Shown piece by piece: positions 36,670-46,768 of a DNA stretch of 64,000 nucleotides. How positions within the stretch are numbered: the first letter of the stretch is position 1; each line of letters opens with the position of its first letter. The DNA comes from Humulus lupulus (taxonomy: Eukaryota > Streptophyta > Magnoliopsida > Rosales > Cannabaceae). The stretch lies in NCBI RefSeq assembly GCF_963169125.1, contig NC_084794.1, positions 227,661,409-227,725,408 on the forward strand, in the 5' to 3' direction. The notes under the pieces were generated by a model. That model saw only the letters and a program-made list of their open reading frames with translations, searched no databases and was not told the DNA's origin. Position numbers and translations under genes: made by a program.

Positions 36670-37200
36670 ATTAGTCATTACTCGACTTAATTCCATGTTA
36701 ATGGAGGATCATTGTGATTGTATTCTGCGAGTTGATTATCGAGATTGTATTCTCCCGGGACTTATTGCAAGGTGGGGCTTCCATTTGGTCACCTCTGACT
36801 TCAAACTTCAGCTCGCTAGCTAAGAATAGAGAAGTAACACCATGGACAATTTCACTCTTTATGTTCCTGTTACATAAGTCAGAGACGATTTGATCCTTGA
36901 GATTATACTCTCCGCTTTAAGATCCTTGACCTGTTTCTAATAATTGCCACAAAATCGTCTTCTCGACATTTATTCTCGAATTCAAAAATTATTTGGTTTA
37001 TCATGATAGGAGACCCAAGCTCAGAGTCAAGGTGCGATATGGATCTATATGGAGAATCCCCCCCCCCCCCCCCCCTCATGTTTTTCGAACTACGACATCT
37101 AGAAAAGGAAAATGCACAAATGGAGGGACTTTTCGCCAGTATCTTAAACAAAATTCAAGTAAATAAAAATAGGTTGGGGTTGATAGGGTATAACTTGATT
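36670..37200 (-). pseudogene. Probable N-terminal part of the Tat antisense ORF
   Basis: Minus strand code at 37075-36903 reads SPYRSISHLDSELGSPIMIN followed by an acidic, E-rich stretch. This is similar in style to the start of antisense ORFs in Tat elements (SDLDSELGS-like). Upstream, an 18-base C run (37058-37075) makes a poly-Gly stretch that is probably not coding. Stops follow at the end of this part. Identification rests on position and on a short motif, so it is tentative. Confidence 0.4.
37058..37075. repeat. Homopolymer run of 18 C
   Basis: Uninterrupted poly-C on +. The exact length is uncertain because such runs are error-prone in sequencing. Confidence 0.9.
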
Positions 37201-37249
37201 ATTTGGATGACATCCTCTAATATTTTGTATTAACTTGAGAGTTTATGTA

Positions 37250-38828
37250 TGCATGTTTATTAGATCAGGGTGATCAGAGTAAAATAAGTCTAAAAAATAT
37301 GTACCGCTCAACTTGTACCTTAATTTTACCTAAAGTGTCTACCTAAAATCCAGAACAGCTCGTAAGAAAAGTATGAATTGACAGTTCAAGAATATTTTTC
37401 ACCAGGTCAAAATTTATGCCTTAAAATAATAAGTGGTTTTTAAAACCAACAACTACAACTATTTTCCAAGAAGCTATTTTTAAAGTTCTAATTCCTAATT
37501 TGAAAAATATTGAAAGTAAAACTTGCCCATTTTTCTAATAAACTCATAATATAGATTCCAAACCTAAAAACACTTTTTCTCTTCCAAAAAATGCATGCAA
37601 AATATCGATTAAAAGGGTCTACATTTCTCAATTGTACTTATAACACAACATAAAAAATAGTCTTTATGGTTGCAATGCTTTGATGGGCTCACGGTGGCGA
37701 GAAAGAAAGAAAATGGTTATGGGGTGCCTGATTTTTCTGGGTTTATGAGAAAGATTAAATGGTATGGTGAAAGAATAAGAAGGGTGTCGTCCTTTTTATA
37801 CAAATATTTGGTGGAAAATTTGAAGCCATTTAATGTAATTTGAGTATTAGATCCATGACTGGGATTAATTGGGAAATGGCAGCTAAAAGATGAAAAAGCA
37901 TCTCACAATTAGCAGTTTTTAAAAATGAACCACCCATTAGAAAGTTGACACTTGTCAGGTACTTAGGTGGACACAATTTTCTAGGTTTGGAGAAAAAAAG
38001 TGTATTTTTTTTCTAGCCCAAAAAAAGACATTGGGGGAAAAGATTATACCCAAAATTCGAGCTGACATTTCGAGACGTTGTAATGAAGTTGTTAGTTAAC
38101 CTGTGTTACAACTTGGGTATTAATAAGAGAATTATATATCAAGTTTAGCATTGAGCTATAACTCAACAAGTCGAATGGTCATTGATAGAATGAAAAGGTG
38201 GCCATCATTACAAGGTTATGTCAAAGCACTTTAATAAGATAGGTTGAGCGTGATAGGTCGGTACACCACCTTGCCAATGAGTATAAATGAAGAAAACCCT
38301 TATTTTTTGCCTAGGTTTAAGATGGTAAATGTTGAATTGGGGATAATTTACCAATTGTTCATCAATAGGTTGGTGTGTTGAGGTATCATCTCGAAACCTC
38401 ACGACCTGCTTCGTGGACATTACGGTGATGGTTAGAACCATCTTCTTTTTTAATGGAAATTGAGTTCACAACAAATTAGATATTTACATTTGAATATCTA
38501 GTAACTATATTTTGAATTTGTAATAATGTAACTTCTCCTTAGTTTCAAGTAACCAAGTTTTCTCTATAAATAGGAAACAAATCAGCGTAATTTGTAAGCT
38601 TTTTTTTTATACACAAACACTCTACAAAAAATATTGGTGAGCTTAGAGTGAAGTAATGTTTAATGATTGTAATATTCAGTTCTTCTTTCACAATAATACT
38701 AACACGTGAATTAGGTAGATTTAACTACTGAACCACATTAAAATTTCTATCTTTATTCTTTTGATTTTCTTTTCATTTAATCGCTTAATTGATCTTTATT
38801 AATTGTTTGACGAAATCTTGCATTAACA
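37250..38828 (+). mobile_element. Probable 3' LTR of the Tat element
   Basis: A clear promoter TATAAATAG lies at 38565-38573. It is followed by a leader and an ending gacgaaatcttgcattaaca typical of Tat-lineage LTRs. It lies downstream of the antisense ORF on the same strand as pol, as expected. The 5' boundary is not visible and 37250 is an estimate; an alternative LTR start is TGTTACAACTTGGG near 38104. Confidence 0.5.
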
Positions 38829-38875
38829 AGTGTAGGTTGATTTTCTTTTCTAACAAACTTATTCACTAATATGTC

Positions 38876-39961
38876 TGAAATTCCATTTTTTTAAGATTAC
38901 CAACTGAATTTAATAAACAAGTTAATTAATGCGAAACTGTCAAACAATTGTTTGATCAGAGAGATATTCTGATATATCAGGACAAAATGCTGATAGAGAA
39001 AAATATATGAACAGATAGTAAATAAAATTAAAGTAACATCACACAAGAAGTTTTTTACATGGTTCAAAAAACCTATTCCACGGTGCCACACCAAAAGATA
39101 AAACCAATTAGTAAAGTCTCAATAATGCAAAAAGCAATTCACTTATACAAGTTTACACTCCCTCTAAATCTTTGTGGCAACCTTGAAGTACTCCACTTTA
39201 ATAATCTGATTTTGATAAACACCAATAGCACGAAATCCCTTCTGATCTTGTTGAGTGCTTACTTCCTCCCAAAGTAAGTCTTGTGAAAATCATCTCCCGA
39301 AGACTTGTATGTCACGTTCACAAGCTTTATGACCTGTTTAAGAATAAACAACACAAAGCACAAACTAACAAAGAGATAGTAGAACTAGAAATACATTTTA
39401 CAAATAAAATAACTCTTCAAAAGCATAAAATATTAGAATGGTGAAGAAGTAAGGTTAGCTACTACTTAGGTCTGGTATTTATAGAGTTTAGAAACCCCTA
39501 AGCCAGCCAATCTCGTTTATGGCCCAAATCAAACCAAATGACGAAGTTACTCAAAATAACTTCTCATTTTATTAACTACGGGATTTTTCCAGATGTGACA
39601 AACAAACATTCTGTAACATCATAAAATAGACAAACCTGGTCTTAAAACCTAGCAAGGTTCATTTTTGAAGTTTCCTTTCTTGGGCATCAAGAGTCACCGA
39701 ATTTCCTCTTTTAAAATATACTAGAATCAATCAAAATATTCAGAGAATAATCCTATAAAAAGTCATTTTTAAAATAGATAAGTTACCATAGACAAATTAG
39801 GAAACTTGACTAAGAATAAAATGCTCTTTTAATTAGAAAATGATTCTTACCAAAATAAGACACAATCACACTTACTTACCCAATATACATTTTCAAAAAA
39901 ATACTAATTTTAAATAATAAAATATATTTATTAAAAAATTTAGCCAAAATAGGATTTCACA
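38876..39961 (-). mobile_element. 3' LTR of the Sirevirus element
   Basis: On the minus strand it starts TGTGAAATCCTATTTTGG at 39961, directly after the PPT. A TATA box CTCTATAAATACC lies at about 39476-39487. It aligns with 62396-63011. Its left end TGAAATTCC is preceded by atgtc (38871-38875). The right end of the whole element is followed by atgtg (63012-63016), so the flanks match in four of five bases. Confidence 0.8.
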
Positions 39962-39973
39962 ATCTCCCCCTTT
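39962..39973 (-). other. Sirevirus polypurine tract adjoining the LTR
   Basis: Minus strand AAAGGGGGAGAT lies directly before the LTR start. This is the conserved PPT form of Sireviruses. A second copy lies about 240 bp upstream at 40207-40222. Confidence 0.85.
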
Positions 39974-40206
39974 GGCAACTTTTTAGACAAAATATATTTT
40001 CAGAAATATGAGTTCAAAACCTGTAGCAAAAACTTTGTTAGAAAAAAATATAAGTTCCTAAGAACTCCCCTGCAAACAAGCATATTAACAAAGATAAAAC
40101 ATGTCAACTTTTTGGAAAAAATTTAACAAGACATGAATACACAACTCACCCTAAAAATTGGGTTCAGAGTTGTACACAAAAAACATAAAAATAAAACCAT
40201 CCAAAT

Positions 40207-40222
40207 ATCTCCCCCTTTTTTT
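40207..40222 (-). other. Second Sirevirus polypurine tract
   Basis: Minus strand AAAAAAAGGGGGAGA. Multiple upstream PPT copies are a described hallmark of Sireviruses, which supports the lineage call. Confidence 0.75.
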
Positions 40223-40319
40223 CTATCAAGGAGCCCAAGTAACGAAAAACAAAAAACAATGAACATGTTCTTTGGACAAACTGAAGCAAGATAGAAATGG
40301 AAAAACAAGAAAAATAGTA

Positions 40320-41334
40320 ACTAAGCACCCTTGGCTAAGGCCGTCAGCTGAGCAAGGATTGCTTGTTGAGTGGCCTCTAATGTTCAAAGTCGATTTTGTA
40401 CCATGGTAAGATCAGTCTTGACAGTGAGAATGTTTGATGTCTCAAGACGAACACTAGATGGAGCAACAACAGTGGCAGTGGAAACAGAGGGAATCACCAC
40501 AGACTTGGACTTCTTCGATGTTTGATCTTTCCCTTCAAGTGGCTTGAATGTGGGACTAGAAGGAGGAGCCTTAGCAGACTCAGTTGGTAGCAGAACATAT
40601 TTCTGTGATGACAGAATCTTAAAGTTGAGTTATGGAAAAAACAGGTTGAACCCCTTATTTTTTTCCTTCCTTAGAGAAACAATTTGGTCCATAATTGAGG
40701 AAGGAAGATCTATTTGTGCACCAAAATAAATCTTGAACAGAAAGAATGCCAAATCTTGAGACACAACAACTGGTTTAGAGGAGGGCATCCAGTTGGACAG
40801 AGAAAAACACATAAGCACAACATAGGTATGTGTAAGATCAGTAATGGAGAGTGATGTCCTTGGATTCTAAGATACCTTTTGTCCTACAAGCTCTGAAATG
40901 ACTAAGTCCTTATCAAATTCAAGGGTATCTGGAATGACACCAATGGGAAAACTTAGGGCAGTAGCAATATCTTTAACTGTAAATGAAAACCAATGACCCC
41001 GAACATACACTTTGCCATACATAAAGGAATTATGATTAAGAAAAGCAGCAGTAATGTTAGCATAAAATTCCTTGACAACCCAATCAACATACCCATAATA
41101 GCCCTATAAAGAATCTAAACACTCTCTTTCTTGGAAAATTCCAATCACCCCAAACACCCTATGAGCAGGAAGATCAAAATTATTTTCACAAATATCCTTA
41201 GGGTTAGCATAATAAACCAAATCCCTTTCATGATCAATATAACAAAAATGATGAGAAGGAGGAACAAGAGATGAACCTGAATCAATGTTTTTTGTTAGAA
41301 CCTTGCGAGCAATTGGACTAGGAAATGTCATGGG
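40320..41334 (-). pseudogene. Sirevirus env-like ORF, C-terminal part
   Basis: On the minus strand from 41334: FPSPIARKVLTKNID, HHFCYIDHERDLVYYA and FGVIGIFQERECLD. After a stop at about 41104 the frame resumes with VDWVVKEFYANI, YGKVYVRGHWFSF and IATALSFPIGVIPD. A helical, hydrophobic segment with FLFKIYFGAQIDLPS follows, then a Lys/Ser-rich linker and a short coiled coil (LEATQQAILAQLTALAKG) at about 40390-40325. The EFYAN...V.VRG.....F pattern is typical of the env-like or transposon-associated domain in Sirevirus 3' ORFs. The real function is unproven. Two or three stops break it. The N-terminal half is at 59668-60438, separated by the gypsy-2 insertion. PPTs and the 3' LTR follow immediately. 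Confidence 0.75.
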
Positions 41335-41621
41335 CTTCTTGTAGTATCCAAGAATATTTACTTAGCTAGCTAGATAGTAGTAGTAGTAGTAGTAGTAGTT
41401 TGTAGTATGATACTTTCCGTGGATTTTGGTTCAAACCGGGACTTAGTTAGAAACTCATAGCAACAGTTATGGATTTTATAAGTTTAATCTATAGTTTAGA
41501 AATATTAATTATAACATAAGGTTTAATTAATATGGTTGGTTCTAGAAATATTATTTATTATAACCTAAGGTTTAGATAGAATTATTAAGAATGTGACACT
41601 TGTCATAATCATGATTATTAA

Positions 41622-43869
41622 TGTAACGACCCCAAATTCAGTATTAAGGCTTAAGGGCCTGGAGTAGTGTGCCTGGAGGGCATGATGGGATTTGGTGTGT
41701 GTTTTTATTGAGTTTTATGCATGATTATCATTTAATGCACGTTATATGACTAATTGATTATTTGAGATGCATGACTATGTGAATTAGTATGCATGTAGAC
41801 CTAATTGTCTTAGAATGAGCATGATTGTAATCTGGCCATGATAGGGCATAACTGTGATAATTGTACTATGTGAATTGTGCCATGTGAGGTGGTGTTTTTA
41901 TCAGGATGCACGCATCGAGACGGTCCTAATGAGCCATTTAGTCTAAAAGTCACAATGGGATGTTGTACCCGGCTCGGGAGGAGCCTAGGGGTACTTCGGG
42001 AATCTTATAAGTTGAGTTGAGAATGAGTGGTTAGTTATTGGTAATTGGGTAACCTGGGTAACTGTTTGTAACTGCTGTGGGTAACAAGTTTTAAGATAGA
42101 AAGTGGTAGAATTGAAATGAAAGTGTAAAGACTTAAGTGCCCTTGAAGGTTTAGCTAAGAAGGATTAGTAGGAAGGGGTAATTTGGTCTTTTGGCAAGGC
42201 AAATAGGCAAGTTTCAGCTGGGTATATGGGGTATACGGTTTGGGCATTGGATCATTTAGTGTTTTGATAAAATTAGAAGAGAAGGAAAAGAAGAGGAGAG
42301 AAAGGCTAGGGCAAGCAAAAAGAAAAGAAGAAGAAGAGAAGGAGAAGTGGGAACCTAGGAGGAAATCAAGGAAGCTTTGTGTGGATTCTCCATTTGAGGT
42401 AAGGGTTTTATACATATTTAAGTTTGGGTTTTGTTTTGATTTGAGGAATTTAAATGCCTAAGCTAAGCATTGTTGAGTTTTGGGTTAGTTGCTGAAATTT
42501 AAGATCAAAGGTGTGGATCTTGGGTGTGTTGATGTTTTGATCTTGTTTCTAGTGTCTATAGGTTGTTAGATTGTTCATATGAGGTTTGGAATTGAGTTTT
42601 GGGGTTGAGATATGTGTTTGGGTTGGTTTGGAGGTATTTTGGATGAAGGAATTGAAGGTGAAAAACCCAGAAATTCTGGGTTCGCGATGGAGCGCCGCGG
42701 CCCTGTTCTTGGGTGCCGCGGCGCAAGGATGTTCCAGTCAGGGGTGGCTCTCTGACTTGCTGGGCGTCGCGGCCTTCTTGGGTGGAGCCGCGGCGCTAGG
42801 CCATTTTCTGGGCATTAAAGTTTTCAATTTTTGGGCTTTTTCTCCGGGGGTTCGGGGGATGTTTCCAATGTTTTGTTTTAGGATTTTTGGAGTCCCGAGA
42901 GTGCGGGATTGGTCCCGGGAAGTGGTTTTGGGTTTGGTTAGTATTAAAAGTGTTTTATGTGTGTTGTGACTAGGATTTCGGAGGGGCTCGTGCTAGAGGA
43001 CCGTGCTCGTGACCGTGGTGCATCGGAGAGCACGGAATACAGGTAAGAAAACCGTGACACCCGAGAATAGGGCATGGCCCCCACTGTGTGATTGCAGGGC
43101 ATGGCTCGAGATTGTATTATGTGAAAATGTTTAATCTTAAATGAATCATGATGTGTGTGAATGATTGTTTCGAATGTACTATATGTGTGATTATAATGTA
43201 ATGAACGGCATGGGCCGAGAGCGGCATAGGCCGGGTACGGCCGTGGGGCCGGAAGTAACACTCAGGCACATGGGATGCTTATAGTCAGGGTGGGACCCAA
43301 GGGATACATGAGTTATCCTCGCGGTGAGAACCGAAACCCCAGGCTTTGGTAAGGCCTCTGGGGCGGCATGGCCGTACTTGTTTAATATGATGTTTTTTTT
43401 TTCCTATTTATCAGTGAATCACGCTAGCTATATTATTTGCATATGTTATGTGTTATTTGGGTTTTCTTGATGGGCTTCGGCTCACGGGTGCTCCGTGTGG
43501 CAGGTAAAAGCAAGGAGTCAGTCAACCGGCCATGAGTATGGAGAGCGTGGGGGCGGCGCGTACATGTTCGGCCTGCCCGACTGCTTTGGTTGGGGGCATT
43601 TTCTATATGGCTGTATTTAACCATTCTTTTGATAGCTGATCAAGTGTAAAGCTATTTTTGAGTTGTAAATATTTTGTAAACCTTATTTTGGGATCCCATA
43701 TGTTTTATAATTAACGTTTTTTATGAAACTAAACATTTTTCTATGAGTACAGCCTTAAACTCTAGTTTATTCACACTTTCGGTTTTGAGAAACCACTTAG
43801 AGTCAATTAAATGCACAAATTCTGTTTTAAACTCACTTAGTAACGGCTCTAAGGTAGTAGGGCGTTACA
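41622..43869 (+). mobile_element. Tekay-family solo LTR, 2248 bp
   Basis: It starts TGTAACGACCCCAAATTCAG, ends AGTAGGGCGTTACA, and is flanked by a perfect TSD attaa (41617-41621, 43870-43874). The leader block gatgggcttcggctcacggg lies at about 43469-43488. A CpG-rich word island (gcgccgcggc) lies at 42691-42796. It is inserted in the U3 of the gypsy-2 5' LTR. Its open frames have no recognisable domain. Confidence 0.95.
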
Positions 43870-44913
43870 ATTAAGGATTTAAGTATGTTTGATGAATAGA
43901 TTAAATAAAAGAAAGATCTAGATGCTCTAGAACCTTCCAGAAACTGTTAGGCTCACGTTTAGACTTAGTCACAACTGTTTTATCAATTCATAATATGCTG
44001 AAAAAGTGCAAATACGTGTTTGATATATCAACGTATGCCGATATATCGCAGCTTTAGGGGTCGATATATCCCCTACGGATGATACGGAAAACACGTCGAC
44101 TTCGCACGAATGATCAAACAGGGCTCGGGAATATGGGGGGAGGCGATATATCGCCTATATGGGGAGATATGTCGGCTCTAACTCTCATTTTTGGAAGTTG
44201 GAGTATTTTTCAATTTAGAAATAGCCTTAACCACTTAGACCTGCCTTTGAACGATTTTGACCGAGTTATGGGCGTCTGTTGAACAAAAATTCAAATCTTT
44301 TTCATTTTATATTCATTTATTTATTCAAATTAATAAGGGTTAGTTTCACTCCTTGAACTCTATAAATAAACCCTAGTGCTCAGCCATTTTCTTCATTCTT
44401 CAAGCATTTGTTCAGAGCCTCCAAGTTGCTAAGGTTATTATAGAAGGAAACACTTGGGTTTTGGGTTAAAAACTTTATCATTCTAAGCTTTTCTAAACAC
44501 TTTGGAAGTGAGATGTAGTGAGATTTCGGTATCGAGGTTTATATCAATTCATAAGATCATTCAAGATATTCTTATCCCTAAGTTCAGTTATTTATGGTTC
44601 TTTAGTTTTCTTTTATTTTCTTTTCTGATCATAACTCTTGTTTATGATTCTTGGTTAGGTATTTAAGTTTCTTGAAACTTAAGGTTCTTTTCGATAAGTT
44701 TCTACTTTGATGGTTTAGTTCTCTTTTCATCTTCATTCTTTAGAAATACTCATGGTTTTGCTGTTGGCTTTAGGAGTGTTCCAAATCTCGTTCTTGTTCT
44801 CAAATATCCCGGTTTTTGGTAAGGAAAATAGGATAGATTATATGGGTTTATATGTTTATGTTATGATATGTTTTATACTATAATATGTATATGTATAAAT
44901 ATGTTTTGTAGTC

Positions 44914-45004
44914 CTTGGGCATATGACTTGCTTAGATAGCAAGCCCCAAGAATATGTTTCATAGTCGCTTGGGCAGATGACTTGCTTAGAAAGCAAGCCC
45001 CAAG
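44914..45004 (+). repeat. Duplicated 37-bp hairpin repeat in the gypsy-2 LTR leader
   Basis: Two copies (44914-44950 and 44968-45004) of a unit opening cttgggcatatgacttgct and closing agcaagccccaag. Each can fold on itself: cttggg pairs with the ccaag side and ttgct with agcaa around a 5-base loop. The 3' LTR has the same pair at 58905-58941 and 58959-58995. Confidence 0.85.
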
Positions 45005-45620
45005 AATTTTTATCATTTTCATGGTTTAGAATTATGATTTACCCTACCTCGATTAGTAGACAGAGGACCTACATGGTTTATCACATGCCATGTTAATGAG
45101 TTAATGGCAATTAATATTGTAGTCCTATATGATATACGTTTTTATAGTCGTATGTTTTATAGTATATGTATATGATATAGTCTTGTGGTTGTGATTTATG
45201 TTGTTAATAGATTTTCCTTGCCAGGCATTAGGCTCATTCCTTTATTTTTAGCTTGATGCAGGGAAATGATATGGAAGGCGGAAAGATTCATGGCAGCTTG
45301 GCTTGTGTGTTGAGGAGGAATGGATTGAATGGACTGCGTGACCATCAAAATTGAGAACGACGTTGTTTTTAAGTCTTTTTATTCATGTTTTTATGTATTT
45401 TTGCATTTAGTATTTAAATAATTAAAGTTTATGTTTTATAAACAATGGGATACCATACCATATCACATTTTATTTTATAGTTTTACCTTACCTTGTATTG
45501 GTACAATATTTTGGGTTTTAAATAAAGTTATGTTATTTATAATGTATGTTTCCCAAATTAGTAGTTATGTTTAGTAGTTTTAATGATCCAAGGTCTTACA
45601 AATAGTTTGGTCATTATAGT

Positions 45621-45631
45621 TGGTATCAGAG
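45621..45631 (+). other. Primer-binding site of gypsy-2
   Basis: TGGTATCAGAG starts three bases inside the LTR end. It complements the 3' end of initiator tRNA-Met. The next base differs from the usual C. Confidence 0.88.
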
Positions 45632-45696
45632 AAATAGTTCATATGCATGAATTTCTCCTTGATACACACGCACAAGCTCTGAATCTAACCGCCAAT

Positions 45697-45758
45697 GTAA
45701 GTGTTTATGTTTATTATGCTTATGTTTATAGCTAACATTTTAGCCCTTATATTTTCAG
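45697..45758 (+). other. Intron-like segment upstream of the accessory ORF
   Basis: A 62-bp stretch begins GTAAGTG and ends TATATTTTCAG, just 6 bases before an ATG. Both sites match plant splice consensus, and the T-rich body fits a short intron. Splicing is inferred. Confidence 0.45.
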
Positions 45759-45764
45759 TTAATA

Positions 45765-46235
45765 ATGGATGGAGCCTTGACCTATGAGGATATTTGAGCC
45801 ATTAAAGCATTGAAAAGGATTAAAGAGCTAAGGAATACAGTAGGAGTGTTAGAAAGAATCACTCAGAGATTAATCTTATTCCACAAGGAGATAGTTCATC
45901 TTCAAACTACTAAGCAAATTATGATGAGAGCTACGGTGCAATATGTCTTAGTAATTAGGCATTTTAAAGATTTTCCTTCTGTAATTTCAACTTTAGAAGA
46001 AATATGGGAGACTATAGATGATGAAGATGATTTATCGGTAGCCATGAGATATTATTTTCTCATACTTAGGTTCACCTCTAAGTTGGAATTTCAATTCACT
46101 AATGAGCAAAAACATAGAATCTTTATGAATCTTCCCCGAGGAAATTTTGAGGCTCAAGATAATGAGGAATATGAAGAAATAGATGATGATGATATGCTAG
46201 ATGAATGGTCAGATGTAGATGATCCTGATTTTTAG
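45765..46235 (+). pseudogene. Unrecognised acidic ORF between PBS and gag of gypsy-2
   Basis: The ATG at 45765 opens a 156-codon frame with one internal TGA (45795-45797). The frame is then uninterrupted to the stop at 46233-46235. The N-terminal part is basic and helical (ALKRIKELRNTVGVLERI), the middle is amphipathic (FKDFPSVISTLEEIWETID), and the C-terminus is very acidic (DDDDMLDEWSDVDDPDF). No signal peptide, membrane segment or zinc motif is visible. I do not recognise the family. It lies where chromoviruses normally have only a leader, ahead of the gag start at 46769. One stop in 156 codons contrasts with the more broken gag and pol of the same element. It could be a captured host exon or an element-specific accessory protein. 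Confidence 0.55.
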
Positions 46236-46768
46236 ATTCACCCTAGTTATGTTAGTTTAGTTTATTTATTTATTTTTCATTTATGATTGTGCTTAGTAAA
46301 AACCTTTTTCCAAATGAATATTATTGTTATTTTTATGATATGTATGAGTTTGATTTTTTTTTACAATCATAATAAATAATAAATTTAATAGATAATGACT
46401 GAGTTCGATGAGGGTGGATGCAAATTAATGGACCGGGTTCTATATTGAGAGTTTAGGGGGCCATAGTAGTGGGACCGATTTTACTGATCCCATCCCACCC
46501 TCAATATGGTTAACTTTGGAACAACGATGAGTTTCGAGCTTGAGAATTAAGTCATATAGGATGATTATAAACAGACTTAGAATATAATAAAGATGGCTGA
46601 TTTTCTAAGTATAGAAACACACCCTAATTATAAAGAAGGCTTATATAAATTTTTTTTCATAAGAAATCATAACTAATAGGTCCGAGTTATGTTTGCTTAG
46701 ACTAAGTTTTGCCTAAGAGCCTATTATGATAAGTTCTAACACGCTCGACTATTAGAACTTTATTGAAG
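46236..46768 (+). other. Gypsy-2 leader between accessory ORF and gag
   Basis: AT-rich, with no gene seen. It includes ccggttctatattgagagtt-like sequence and a G/C box ccgattttactgatccc around 46430-46500, where tggg...ccca segments could pair. Nothing more can be supported. Confidence 0.4.

Larger units (their letters stand above)
41340..45618 (+). mobile_element. 5' LTR of gypsy-2, interrupted by a Tekay solo LTR
   Basis: It starts TGTAGTATCC at 41340, preceded by the TSD cttct (41335-41339), and ends GGTCATTATA next to the PBS. Without the insertion at 41622-43869 it is about 2.03 kb, the same as the 3' LTR at 57610-59662. It contains a (tag)n run near the start, five words of the cgatatatcg type (44030-44178), and a TATA box TATAAATA at 44361. 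A duplicated hairpin-forming repeat lies in the leader part (44914-45004). Confidence 0.93.

Noticed and set aside
37003..37233. Open frame with a Pro run (and Gly run on the other strand)
   Set aside because: Created by the 18-base C homopolymer; length of the run is uncertain. Only the downstream minus-strand motif was kept as a tentative Tat piece.
42586..42969. 127-codon open frame in the Tekay solo LTR
   Set aside because: It lies across the GC word island of a solo LTR with perfect TSD; open by composition only.
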